A stretch of DNA of 64,000 nucleotides from Thalassospira profundimaris. GTDB lineage: Bacteria; Pseudomonadota; Alphaproteobacteria; Rhodospirillales; Thalassospiraceae. Numbering within the stretch: position 1 is the stretch's first letter; each line of letters starts with the position of its first letter. This document shows, one piece after another, positions 47,093 through 55,571 of the stretch. The notes below the pieces were generated by a model. The model saw only the letters and a list, made by a program, of their open reading frames with translations. It did no database searches and was not told the DNA's origin. Location of the stretch: positions 62,001 through 126,000 of the forward strand of contig NZ_JPWI01000014.1 in NCBI RefSeq assembly GCF_003326795.1. Reading direction: 5' to 3'. Position numbers and translations under genes: made by a program.

Positions 47093-47974
47093 CTAGCCGA
47101 CCAGAAGTGTCGTCCAGTTTTCAACCTTGAACCGCTTGATCAGCGACAAGCCGACTTCACGATAGGCAGACAGAACAAACTGTTCCTGATGCGACAGAAG
47201 CCCCGAAAGAACGACAACGCCGTCTTCAGACAGGGTATGGGCCAGATCATGGGCCATCGCACGCAGCGGCCGGGCAAGAATATTGGCGCAGATGATGTCG
47301 TAGTAACCCGCATCACGCACACGCGTATCCTGAAAACCGTTGGAATGGATTGCCGTCACCAGATCGGCAATCTTGTTGAGCTTGGCATTTTCCTGTGCCA
47401 CGCGGACCGACGCGGCATCAATATCGGCCATCATGACCGTGCTACGCCACGTTTTGGCACAGGCCATCCCGAGAATGCCCGAACCGCAACCCATATCAAG
47501 CGCATTGTAGCGCGGACCAAGCTTGGCCACCCAGTCAATCGCAGCAAGGCACCCTTTGGTCGTCTGATGCTCACCGGACCCGAATGCCAGACCGGCATCA
47601 ACCTGAAGACCGAGCTTCGCCACCGGAAGGTCTTCTTCCCAGTGCGAACCATGAACAAAGAAACGCCCGACCGAGATGGGTTTGAAGCTGCGCAGATTTT
47701 CGCTGACCCAGTCCTTGGGCTCATATCTTCCGAAAGTGACAACCGGCGCTTCAATGCCAACCGCAGATGCCATGATCGACACCGCCGTTTCAATACCGGC
47801 CTTGTCAAACTGCTCGCCAGCAAAGCCTTCAACTTTCCAGGGTGCGCTCGGATCACCGGGACGTTCAAAATGCGAAAGCGCATCGCAATATTCATAAAGC
47901 GCTTCGGCAAAGGCTTCGGCATATGCGCCATCAACTTCAAACTGGAAGTTATAGCAAAGAACGGGTTCGGTCAT
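47093..47974 (-). CDS. prmA: Ribosomal protein L11 methyltransferase PrmA
   Basis: A 293-residue SAM-dependent methyltransferase expected to trimethylate ribosomal protein L11. The family blocks L-D-A-G-L-A-F-G-S-G-E-H-Q-T-T-type (seen as V-D-A-G-L-A-F-G-S-G-E-H) and L-D-M-G-C-G-S-G-I-L-G-M-A form the SAM site, followed by I-I-C-A-N-I-L-A-R-P-L. The N-terminal substrate-binding domain is divergent, as usual in alphaproteobacteria. It lies 77 bp downstream of uvrD on the same strand and is followed by a clear terminator, so the two may share a transcript. Confidence 0.92.
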   Translation of the reverse strand: MTEPVLCYNFQFEVDGAYAEAFAEALYEYCDALSHFERPGDPSAPWKVEGFAGEQFDKAGIETAVSIMASAVGIEAPVVTFGRYEPKDWVSENLRSFKPISVGRFFVHGSHWEEDLPVAKLGLQVDAGLAFGSGEHQTTKGCLAAIDWVAKLGPRYNALDMGCGSGILGMACAKTWRSTVMMADIDAASVRVAQENAKLNKIADLVTAIHSNGFQDTRVRDAGYYDIICANILARPLRAMAHDLAHTLSEDGVVVLSGLLSHQEQFVLSAYREVGLSLIKRFKVENWTTLLVG

Positions 47975-48051
47975 ATCGCTTCTCGCTTGTCGGGGCTGCT
48001 TGCGGTTGCCGCCCGGTTAGTTCGGTATTCTGTGAATATTTGCACCGGGGC

Positions 48052-50409
48052 TTACCCCGGCAGAATGAAGCTGTCGACCACTTTCTTTGTGCCAACACCC
48101 TCAAAATGAATTTCCAGCTTGTTGCCATCCACCGCACGAACCGTTCCCGGTCCGAACTTCCGGTGACGCACAGCATCACCAACCTTGTATTTCGATGACT
48201 TCGAATTGGTCGAATAGCTTGTTTCACCATCCGGCTTAACATCTATCACGTTCTTGCGCACGCGATCCTGCCATCCACTCGATGCAAATTTGCGCTCCGA
48301 AGCACCCGAGACCGGATTGCGGTTGGCAGAATTGTCGCTTGCCCAGCTTGGCATCTTCATCCAGTCGTCAGCCCCCCACGCACCGGGCGAATGATTGCCA
48401 CCATGCCCGCCAAGACCGGTATCACTGATCCGTTCGATATGCTCGTCAGGCAATTCATCGACAAAACGCGATGGCAGGGCCGATTGCCACTGATTGTAAA
48501 TGCGCCGATTGGCGGCATAGGAAACGGTTGCACGTTTACGTGCACGCGTGATCCCCACATAGGCCAGGCGGCGTTCTTCCTCGAGCCCCTTGACACCGCT
48601 TTCGTCCATCGCACGCTGATGGGGGAAAACGCCCTCTTCCCAGCCGGGCAGGAAAACATAATCGAACTCAAGCCCCTTGGCGGCATGCAGGGTCATGATC
48701 GTGACTTTTTCCTGCGCGTCATTCTGTTCGTTTTCCATGACCAGCGAGACATGCTCAAGGAAACTGGTAAGGTTTTCGAATTCGCCAATTGCTGAAACAA
48801 GTTCCTTGAGGTTTTCCAGACGGCCGGGCGCATCAATCTCCTTGGATGTGCGCCACATATCGGTATAGCCGCTTTCATCAAGGACAGTTTCAATCACCTC
48901 GACATGTGAACTTCCTGCCAGCATTTCACGCCAGCGTTTGAAATCGCCCAGAAGCCCGCCGATTGCCTGACGCATCTTGGGTTTGAGTTCTTCGGTATCA
49001 ATCAGATCACGCGCCGCCGCAGGCAGCGATATTGCCTGATCACGGGAATATTGATGCAGGGTCTGAAGCGTTGCCTTGCCAACACCGCGCTTGGGCACAT
49101 TCACAATGCGCTCAAAGGCAAGGCTGTCATCGGGTTGGGCAACAATCCGGATATAAGCCAGTGCGTCACGGATTTCCTGACGCTCGTAAAAACGCGGCCC
49201 CCCAATAACGCGATAGGGAATGCCAAGCGTGATCAGACGTTCTTCAAATTCGCGGGTCTGGAAACCGGCACGAACCAGAATGGCCATCTGCGATGCCCCG
49301 ATGCCCTTTGCTTGCAGGGCTTCAATATCTTCCCCCACAAGACGAGCTTCGGCTTCGCCATCCCACACACCTTTGACAAAGACCTTTTCGCCGGTGTCGA
49401 TTTCAGTCCAAAGCTGTTTACCAAGACGACCATCGTTAAAGGTAATCAGTTTGGAAGCGGCGGCCAGAATATGCGGGGTCGAGCGATAATTCTGCTCAAG
49501 ACGCACCACCTTGGCACCGGGGAAATCGGATTCAAAACGCAGGATGTTGCCAACCTCGGCCCCGCGCCAGCTATAGATCGCCTGATCATCATCACCGACA
49601 CAGCAGATGTTGCGATGAACCATCGCCATCGCGCGCAGCCAAAGGTACTGGGCGACGTTGGTATCCTGATATTCATCAACCAGAATATAACGGAACGTAT
49701 TCTGATACTGTTTCAGAACTTCGGGATGTTGCTGGAACAGCGTCAGGCAATGCAGCAGCAAGTCACCAAAGTCACAGGCATTCAGGACCTTGAGACGTTC
49801 CTGATAAAGCCTGTAAAGATGCTTTGCGCCGCCATTGGCAAATTCAACGCTTTCATTGACCCGTTCCGGTGTAAGGCCCTTGTCCTTCCAGCGCTGAATG
49901 ATCCCCATCAGCTGCTTGGCCGGCCATTTTTTCGGATCTATCTGTTCGGCATCCATGATCTGCTTAAGCAGACGGACCTGATCGTCGCTATCAAGGATCG
50001 TGAAGTTTGATTGCAGCCCGATCAGCTCGGCATGACGGCGTAACAAACGTGCCGACAATGAATGGAAAGTCCCCAGCCACCATCCCTCGACCGGACGGCC
50101 AAGGGCCTGGGCCACACGTTCCTGCATTTCCTTTGCCGCGCGATTGGTAAAGGTCACGGCAAGGATTTGCTGGGGATGCAGACGTTCAGTCTGGGCCTTG
50201 GTTTCAAGCAAGTGCGCCAGTCGCGTGGTCAGAACCCGGGTTTTCCCGGTTCCGGCACCGGCCAATACCAGCAACGGCCCATCCAGCGTTTCCACTGCAT
50301 CGCGCTGCTCGACATTCAGATTGTCGAGATATGCCGGAGCCGGTGCATCACCAAGACGCATTTCCGGGCTGGCAGCGAATTCATCAATTTCGAACGGATC
50401 ATCCATCAT
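48052..50409 (-). CDS. uvrD: DNA helicase UvrD/PcrA
   Basis: A 785-residue superfamily 1A 3'-5' helicase for nucleotide-excision and mismatch repair. Walker A is G-A-G-T-G-K-T at 51-57, and motif II is D-E-Y-Q-D-T from 245. Later motifs include Q-N-Y-R-S-T, T-M-H-A-A-K-G-L-E-F and V-G-I-T-R-A-R-K. A Tudor-like C-terminal region (K-V-G-D-A-V-R-H-R-K-F-G-P-G-T) matches the RNA-polymerase-binding tail of PcrA. About 25 extra acidic residues precede the first helicase motif. The stop codon lies in the 4-nt loop of a CCGGGG/CCCCGG hairpin (48045-48060). No LexA box is visible upstream. Confidence 0.94.
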   Translation of the reverse strand: MMDDPFEIDEFAASPEMRLGDAPAPAYLDNLNVEQRDAVETLDGPLLVLAGAGTGKTRVLTTRLAHLLETKAQTERLHPQQILAVTFTNRAAKEMQERVAQALGRPVEGWWLGTFHSLSARLLRRHAELIGLQSNFTILDSDDQVRLLKQIMDAEQIDPKKWPAKQLMGIIQRWKDKGLTPERVNESVEFANGGAKHLYRLYQERLKVLNACDFGDLLLHCLTLFQQHPEVLKQYQNTFRYILVDEYQDTNVAQYLWLRAMAMVHRNICCVGDDDQAIYSWRGAEVGNILRFESDFPGAKVVRLEQNYRSTPHILAAASKLITFNDGRLGKQLWTEIDTGEKVFVKGVWDGEAEARLVGEDIEALQAKGIGASQMAILVRAGFQTREFEERLITLGIPYRVIGGPRFYERQEIRDALAYIRIVAQPDDSLAFERIVNVPKRGVGKATLQTLHQYSRDQAISLPAAARDLIDTEELKPKMRQAIGGLLGDFKRWREMLAGSSHVEVIETVLDESGYTDMWRTSKEIDAPGRLENLKELVSAIGEFENLTSFLEHVSLVMENEQNDAQEKVTIMTLHAAKGLEFDYVFLPGWEEGVFPHQRAMDESGVKGLEEERRLAYVGITRARKRATVSYAANRRIYNQWQSALPSRFVDELPDEHIERISDTGLGGHGGNHSPGAWGADDWMKMPSWASDNSANRNPVSGASERKFASSGWQDRVRKNVIDVKPDGETSYSTNSKSSKYKVGDAVRHRKFGPGTVRAVDGNKLEIHFEGVGTKKVVDSFILPG

Positions 50410-50599
50410 GGCGGCATATATATCACGCTGTGTTCCAAGGACCAGCCTTGCATCCGATGCGGCCGGTATTTTTTATATTCTGCAACAAAACAGGAACATC
50501 GACCAACTGTTTCCCGAACATTGAAAACTTTTTGCGCCAGTTTTCCCGTTCTTCCCCGTGTGTCCAGACAACAACGCAATTCTGAACGAAAGCAGGAAA

Positions 50600-51400
50600 A
50601 TGAGCGGTATCAGCGGTATGAGCGGCAGCATCGCCCAAATACTTGGTCAGAACAGCCAAGCTGCGAACTCTTCGAAAAACAGTGAGGGCTCATCAGATAT
50701 CGAGGCCTTTGGCGGCTTCACACTTTTTGACCTGCAAAGCAGTGCATCAAGCAGTTCCAATGCGATGTCGGAGTTTACATCCCAAAGCGAAGCCGTCACG
50801 GGACAGTTATCTGACTCGATCATGTCGATGCTTCTTGAATTGCAAGAAACCAGCACGACAACCGATGGCAATAGCAGCTTTGACGCCCAGCGCCTTTTCT
50901 CTGACATGGACTCAGATGGCGACGGCACGCTGACCAAGGATGAATTCTTGGCAGCCCGCCCCGATGATGTAAGCGAAGACATGTCGGAGAACCTCTGGAA
51001 TGTCATGGCAGGATCGGATGCCGAAAGCATCTCCGAGGAAGATTATCTTGCATCCATCGCGCCCCCATCCGGTTCGGTGACGGCAAACGATGATGACACC
51101 GAAACCACGGCCGATAGCATGATCAACGGGATGTTTGCGGCAATGGGCGAAGATGGCACATTTGATCCACTTGATACCAACGAGGATGGCACTGTCAGCC
51201 TGTCTGAAATCATGGCTGCCGCCCCGCAGGACGCCACCCCGTCACAAAGCAGCCTGCCAGATAATAGCAGCGAAGCAGAAAGCGAAACCGGCAACATTGA
51301 ACAGGCTGAGACCTCAGACGAGACCATATCAACCACCGACGGCTTTGATCTTCGCAACGAAACATTTGGCAGCAAACTGATGGCGCAGGTTATTTCGTAA
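50600..51400 (+). CDS. Serine-rich EF-hand protein
   Basis: A 266-residue acidic protein of unknown function without signal peptide or membrane segment. It is Ser-rich at the start (S-G-I-S-G-M-S-G-S). EF-hand loops: near 103-115 (D-M-D-S-D-G-D-G-T-L-T-K-D-E-F, canonical), a degenerate one near 138-149, and one near 192-203 (D-T-N-E-D-G-T-V-S-L-S-E). The helix Q-L-S-D-S-I-M-S-M-L-L-E-L-Q (69-82) and the C-terminal L-M-A-Q-V-I-S recur in the protein encoded at 52802. ATG at 50600 follows A-G-G-A closely; an in-frame GTG at 50558 is less likely. Its end overlaps the convergent wecB by 11 bp. Confidence 0.72.
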   Translation: MSGISGMSGSIAQILGQNSQAANSSKNSEGSSDIEAFGGFTLFDLQSSASSSSNAMSEFTSQSEAVTGQLSDSIMSMLLELQETSTTTDGNSSFDAQRLFSDMDSDGDGTLTKDEFLAARPDDVSEDMSENLWNVMAGSDAESISEEDYLASIAPPSGSVTANDDDTETTADSMINGMFAAMGEDGTFDPLDTNEDGTVSLSEIMAAAPQDATPSQSSLPDNSSEAESETGNIEQAETSDETISTTDGFDLRNETFGSKLMAQVIS

Positions 51401-52508
51401 CCTTCGCAGCAAGACAGAACCGTTCCAGTTCGATGATGACGCGGGCTGTTGTTGCTCCGTCCCATAACGGGATTTGGCACCTTTGATGCTTTGTGTCCCG
51501 ATGATCACGAACAAGATCGATTACCGCTGTCGTCAAGTCATCAGGACAGACAAGACGGTTTGTTCCATGGGTTACTGTCATCGGCCTCTCTGTTGACGGC
51601 CTGAGGGTCAGACAGGGAATTCCGAGCCAGCTGGTTTCTTCCTGAACGCCACCAGAGTCCGTTAGGACCAATCGCGCATCCTGAACGAGACTTCCGAAGC
51701 GCACATATCCCATCGGCGGCAAACACTTTACCCCTGCCTGCTCAAGCTTCGTGATGCCGCCAAGCCGGATCAATTGCTGTTCCGTTCTTGGATGCAAGGG
51801 CAGACAGACCGGCAATATCGACGCAATTTCACAAAGGGCTTTAACGATACGGCTCAGGGTGCCGGAGTTGTCGACATTACTTGGACGATGAAATGTCGCA
51901 ACGACATAGGGTCCGCTATCAAGGCCAAACTTATTGGCGATCTGTTCCCTGTTGACTGCCTCTTTCATCATAACCAGCGTATCGATCATGATGTTACCCA
52001 CACGCTTGATCCGGTCAGGCGAAATGCCCTCGTTCAAAAGGTTCGTATCTGCATCCGGCGAAGGTGTCAGAAGCAAATTCGCAATATGGTCGATCCTGAT
52101 CCTGTTGGCTTCTTCGGGAACCTTCTGATCAAAACAGCGCAAACCGGCTTCAAGATGGATCAGGGGAATATGCATTTCAGATGCAATCATGGCCGCCGCC
52201 AGCGATGCATTCACGTCCCCCACAACCAGAACCGCATCGGGACGATCTATACGGCACAAGCTTTCATAGCCCGCCATCATCGCAGCAACCGGATCTTGCC
52301 CGGCTGCCGCGTCCCATTCAAGAATGTGATCAGGGTCTGGCAAGCCCAAATCCCGCCAGATGTCCGATGACATACCCTGATCGCGATGCTGTGCCATGTG
52401 AATGAAAGACGTATGGATCATGTGATGCCCCCGCAATCCATGCCACAGGGGTGCGATCTTCATGAAATTCGGGCGCGCACCCGCAATCAGGTGAAGTTTC
52501 ATCGCCAT
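51390..52508 (-). CDS. UDP-N-acetylglucosamine 2-epimerase, non-hydrolysing (WecB-like)
   Basis: A 372-residue GT-B-fold epimerase interconverting UDP-GlcNAc and UDP-ManNAc. Active-site positions known from WecB fit Asp98 (V-V-G-D-V-N), Glu120 (H-L-E-A-G-L-R), Glu132/133 (V-P-E-E-A-N-R-I) and His207 (T-F-H-R-P-S-N). The C-terminal block T-D-S-G-G-V-Q-E-E is diagnostic. The N-terminal loop reads G-A-R-P-N-F-M-K instead of the usual G-T-R-P-E-A-I-K. No polysaccharide or enterobacterial-common-antigen genes are nearby, so the pathway it feeds is unclear. It lies alone on the minus strand between two serine-rich protein genes. Confidence 0.88.
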   Translation of the reverse strand: MAMKLHLIAGARPNFMKIAPLWHGLRGHHMIHTSFIHMAQHRDQGMSSDIWRDLGLPDPDHILEWDAAAGQDPVAAMMAGYESLCRIDRPDAVLVVGDVNASLAAAMIASEMHIPLIHLEAGLRCFDQKVPEEANRIRIDHIANLLLTPSPDADTNLLNEGISPDRIKRVGNIMIDTLVMMKEAVNREQIANKFGLDSGPYVVATFHRPSNVDNSGTLSRIVKALCEIASILPVCLPLHPRTEQQLIRLGGITKLEQAGVKCLPPMGYVRFGSLVQDARLVLTDSGGVQEETSWLGIPCLTLRPSTERPMTVTHGTNRLVCPDDLTTAVIDLVRDHRDTKHQRCQIPLWDGATTARVIIELERFCLAAKVTK

Positions 52509-52801
52509 CCCACCATCACCATGGGAAATTCAGGTCATCTGACATACCCTAACGGATATGGAGAATTGCACATAACCTTCTTTGGTATCGGTATTTTTTG
52601 CCTGAGGCCACGTCAAACGGTGCCTGCAAAGCCGATCAATCCGCAACCTTTAATTTATACTTTTCTTATGAAAATTGAGAATGCTTGGATGGTCTGAAAA
52701 TTGCTTTGTTTTCTGATGATAAGCATCCGTTGATGGTCACTCATACGTGGTTTGGGTCCTGTCAGCGGTGCTTTGTGCATCCCACAAGAAGGGTTCTCGA
52801 C

Positions 52802-53398
52802 ATGAGTACAATTTTTGGATTGGGCAACGGGTTGCCAATGTCTTCCCGGGTCAGTTCATCTGACCGTTCAGGTGCACACGAAGGTATCGGAGGTTTTAGC
52901 GCAGGTAGCGCTGCACCTGTTCTGACGACGGGCAAAACAAATTCGGAAACCGGCACATCGAAAAGCCAGCTTTCCGATGCGATGCAGTCCGTCATGCTCG
53001 AATTTCAGAATATCGGGTCCGGATCATCAAGCTTTGCTGCTGCCATGGCAGACGCGCAAGGCAATGATAACAGGTCCGGGCAAAATTCGGTTGGTGATAG
53101 CGTTTCACCATCGCAATCTGACTCAACCGACGCTGACTCGCTAAATGCAGAAAAGGACGCTGAGGAAGAGTTCAGAACCGCACTGCGCGATGCCAATTCC
53201 ATTCCTGTCAAAGACGATGAAAAGGCCAAGAAGGCCGAGCTCGAAAAACAAAAGCAACGTCAGGAATATGAACAGGCGCAACAGACCGCAACTGACATCC
53301 CCGAGGATATTTCAGGGGTGGACAGTCGCGTTACAGCCCAGGTGCTTGGCGGACAGTTTACAAGAAAGCCCGCAACTCCTGGCACCTTGGCCGCATGA
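52802..53398 (+). CDS. Serine-rich hypothetical protein, motif paralogue of the 50600 EF-hand protein
   Basis: A 198-residue hydrophilic protein I do not recognise, without signal peptide, membrane segment or EF-hand. The N-terminal half is Ser/Gly-rich. The helix Q-L-S-D-A-M-Q-S-V-M-L-E-F-Q (56-69) matches the EF-hand protein at 50600, and V-T-A-Q-V-L (178-183) resembles that protein's C-terminus. A strongly charged coiled coil covers about 115-165 (E-K-A-K-K-A-E-L-E-K-Q-K-Q-R-Q). ATG 52802 has A-G-A-A-G-G-G upstream and is preferred to the open frame from 52685. The 293-bp gap before it contains no gene; a strong terminator follows. Confidence 0.6.
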   Translation: MSTIFGLGNGLPMSSRVSSSDRSGAHEGIGGFSAGSAAPVLTTGKTNSETGTSKSQLSDAMQSVMLEFQNIGSGSSSFAAAMADAQGNDNRSGQNSVGDSVSPSQSDSTDADSLNAEKDAEEEFRTALRDANSIPVKDDEKAKKAELEKQKQRQEYEQAQQTATDIPEDISGVDSRVTAQVLGGQFTRKPATPGTLAA

Positions 53399-53421
53399 TC
53401 TGATCACGGCAACAACATTAC

Positions 53422-53453
53422 AAAAGAGCAGCACCATCTGGTGCTGCTCTTTT
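53422..53453. terminator. Bidirectional terminator
   Basis: AAAAGAGCAGCACC (53422-53435) and GGTGCTGCTCTTTT (53440-53453) form fourteen perfect pairs around a 4-nt loop, ending in T on both strands. It separates the convergent serine-rich protein and ClC genes. Confidence 0.93.
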
Positions 53454-53478
53454 GTCTATTTCCCAAGTTCTCGAAACA

Positions 53479-55272
53479 TCAGAACAGTTTTGGCGGCGCA
53501 TCACCGCGCTCTTCGCTTTGCAGTTCAAGAAGTGCGTTGTTATAGGCCATCATCGCGTCCTTTTCATGGACAAAGCCGATCATTTCGCGGTCTTCATCAT
53601 TGTTAAGCACCGGCAGATGTTCCTCGCCGGTTTGCTCCATCAGACGAATGGCCTTTTCGATACTGTCGGTTCTAAACAGCACAGGCGGCTTTGATCGTGC
53701 AACGTCACCCGCCGTTGCATTCTCGGCAGATGCTGGATCAAACGTCGCATTGCGCAAGTCGGTCAATGTGATCGTGCCGTGCAGTTTTCCGTTTTCATCC
53801 ACCACAAACAACTCGGAATAGGGTGCGTTGAAAAGTGCGGCACGCACCGCTGGCAAGTCTTCTGACAGTGGAACCGTGACATATTCGCGCTTCATGATAT
53901 CTGCGACCTTGATCATCCGCAGCAGATTGACCTCGCGCCCCCAGCGGGTTGAAAGCCCACGCATCTTTAGCTGCAACTGGAAGAACGACCCGCCATTGGA
54001 CTGATCCATGATCACCGACGCCAGAACGGATGCCAGCATCACTGCAATGGTCAGCTGATAATCACCCGTAAGCTCAAACACGATCAGGGTTGTTGAAATC
54101 GGTGCGCCCAAAACGGCCGCTGCCACCGCCCCCATCCCGACAAGGGTGTAGGCACCATGGCCCGAAGAAAAACTCGGCAAGGCATGGGTTGCGATAATCC
54201 CGAATGCACCGCCCAGCATCGCACCAAGGAACAGAGCCGGACTGAACATGCCACCGGCAAAACCAAGCCCCATGCAAATCGCCACAACGAACGCCTTGGC
54301 AAACAGCAACCCGATCAGAAAGGCCAGACTGTAAGCCTCATAAAGCGCATCATTCATCGCACCATAACCCACACCGATCACCTGCGGGAAGCCCAGCCCG
54401 ACCAGACCGACCACCAGCCCGGCGATTGCCGGTCGCCCCCAAAGCGGGGCCTTTGCGATGTCTGCGACCTTCTGGACAATCGGGATCGCACGTACGGTCA
54501 ACATCGCCGTTACCCCGGCCAAGATGCCAAGCAACGCAAATGCCGGGAACTCCCAGAATGACTGGATGTTGTGCAGCGGGATCAAAAAGGCGACATCCGA
54601 GCCATAATAAAGCCGCGTTATCACCGTGCCCATTACAGAGGACATGACAATTGGCGCAAATGCCGTCCGCGCATAATGCCCCAGCACGACTTCGTGGGCG
54701 AAAAACATGCCGGCCAGCGGTGCGTTGAATGACGCAGCAACCGCCGATGCGACACCGCATCCCAAAAGAGTTCGGGCAGCACTCCGGCGCAAATGCAATA
54801 TCCGCGCAAGCCACGCGCCGAAAGATGCCCCCATATGAACGACCGGACCTTCCCGGCCAAGGGACGCACCACTTCCAAGCGACACGGCACTGGCGATCGC
54901 ACTTTTGATGCCACAACGTGTCGACATCCGCGCATCATTAAAGGATGCCGAGTCAATCACATCAGCAACCCCGTGCGGGCGCTGTCCGGGCAAGAATTTG
55001 TAGATAAAAATACCGACCACAAGCCCGCCGACAGTCGGACCAAGGACAAGATGCAGGCTCGACAAGCCTTTTAGATGTTCATGCAGGGATTCTTCGCCCC
55101 AGCCATAGACCAGTGACTGCACCAACAGAATGCCATCGCGAAACAGGATCGTACCACCACCGGCCATGGCTCCCACAACCAGTGCCAGCAAAGAAAGAAC
55201 CAGTTGCTCGCTTTTGACCAAGCGGCGCATACGGTTTAGCAAGATATTGGATTTGATCAGTTTTTCGGCCAT
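53479..55272 (-). CDS. ClC-family chloride transport protein with CBS domains
   Basis: A 597-residue inner-membrane ClC protein. The gating glutamate is Glu141 in S-G-A-S-L-G-R-E-G-P. The next helix has E-V (Glu194-Val195) where ClC antiporters such as E. coli ClcA have E-E, so the internal proton glutamate is missing, a pattern typical of ClC channels. The central serine is replaced by a His in P-H-G-V-A-D. Two CBS domains fill the C-terminus (about 455-580), possibly nucleotide-binding. Whether it is a channel or an exchanger cannot be settled from sequence. ATG 55272 is taken; a TTG at 55293 is in frame. Confidence 0.88.
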   Translation of the reverse strand: MAEKLIKSNILLNRMRRLVKSEQLVLSLLALVVGAMAGGGTILFRDGILLVQSLVYGWGEESLHEHLKGLSSLHLVLGPTVGGLVVGIFIYKFLPGQRPHGVADVIDSASFNDARMSTRCGIKSAIASAVSLGSGASLGREGPVVHMGASFGAWLARILHLRRSAARTLLGCGVASAVAASFNAPLAGMFFAHEVVLGHYARTAFAPIVMSSVMGTVITRLYYGSDVAFLIPLHNIQSFWEFPAFALLGILAGVTAMLTVRAIPIVQKVADIAKAPLWGRPAIAGLVVGLVGLGFPQVIGVGYGAMNDALYEAYSLAFLIGLLFAKAFVVAICMGLGFAGGMFSPALFLGAMLGGAFGIIATHALPSFSSGHGAYTLVGMGAVAAAVLGAPISTTLIVFELTGDYQLTIAVMLASVLASVIMDQSNGGSFFQLQLKMRGLSTRWGREVNLLRMIKVADIMKREYVTVPLSEDLPAVRAALFNAPYSELFVVDENGKLHGTITLTDLRNATFDPASAENATAGDVARSKPPVLFRTDSIEKAIRLMEQTGEEHLPVLNNDEDREMIGFVHEKDAMMAYNNALLELQSEERGDAPPKLF

Positions 55273-55571
55273 TACCGCAACACCGCAGGGCAAATATTTC
55301 TAAAGTAGGGATCATAGGATCGGTGATTGCTGCGAATAAAGGGTAAAGACCCGAAACACCACGGATAATTTCGCAAAACCACACCTTTCATCGACACATC
55401 CTAATAATATGGACAAATCACCCTTTCGGAACTGTTGCCATAAGTGATTGTCCGGTCGAACCCAGCATTCAAAAAACGATCATTGCCAATCACCGGAAAA
55501 ATGCAGCATTCTGCGCGGTCTGTTCAAAAATATAACGCCACCCGAACCGTGTTGATACGGAACCCGAAAAA
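55273..55571. other. Divergent promoter region, ClC / MFS
   Basis: No gene seen in this 299-bp stretch. It must hold the promoters of both divergent genes. An exact 9-bp inverted repeat (CGGTGATTG near 55320, CAATCACCG near 55489) spans most of it and might be chance. Confidence 0.5.

Noticed and set aside
49051-50010. 319-codon open frame opposite uvrD
   Set aside because: Antisense shadow of uvrD with no family features or ribosome-binding site of note.
50410-50599. LexA box upstream of uvrD
   Set aside because: GAAC words occur but not with 7-base spacing, so no SOS box can be called.
52386-52697. 103-codon plus-strand frame at the wecB start
   Set aside because: Begins antisense within wecB and continues into AT-rich promoter DNA without protein character.
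55319-55498. 9-bp inverted repeat spanning the ClC/MFS intergenic region as an operator
   Set aside because: The arms are about 160 bp apart and such a match is not unlikely by chance.
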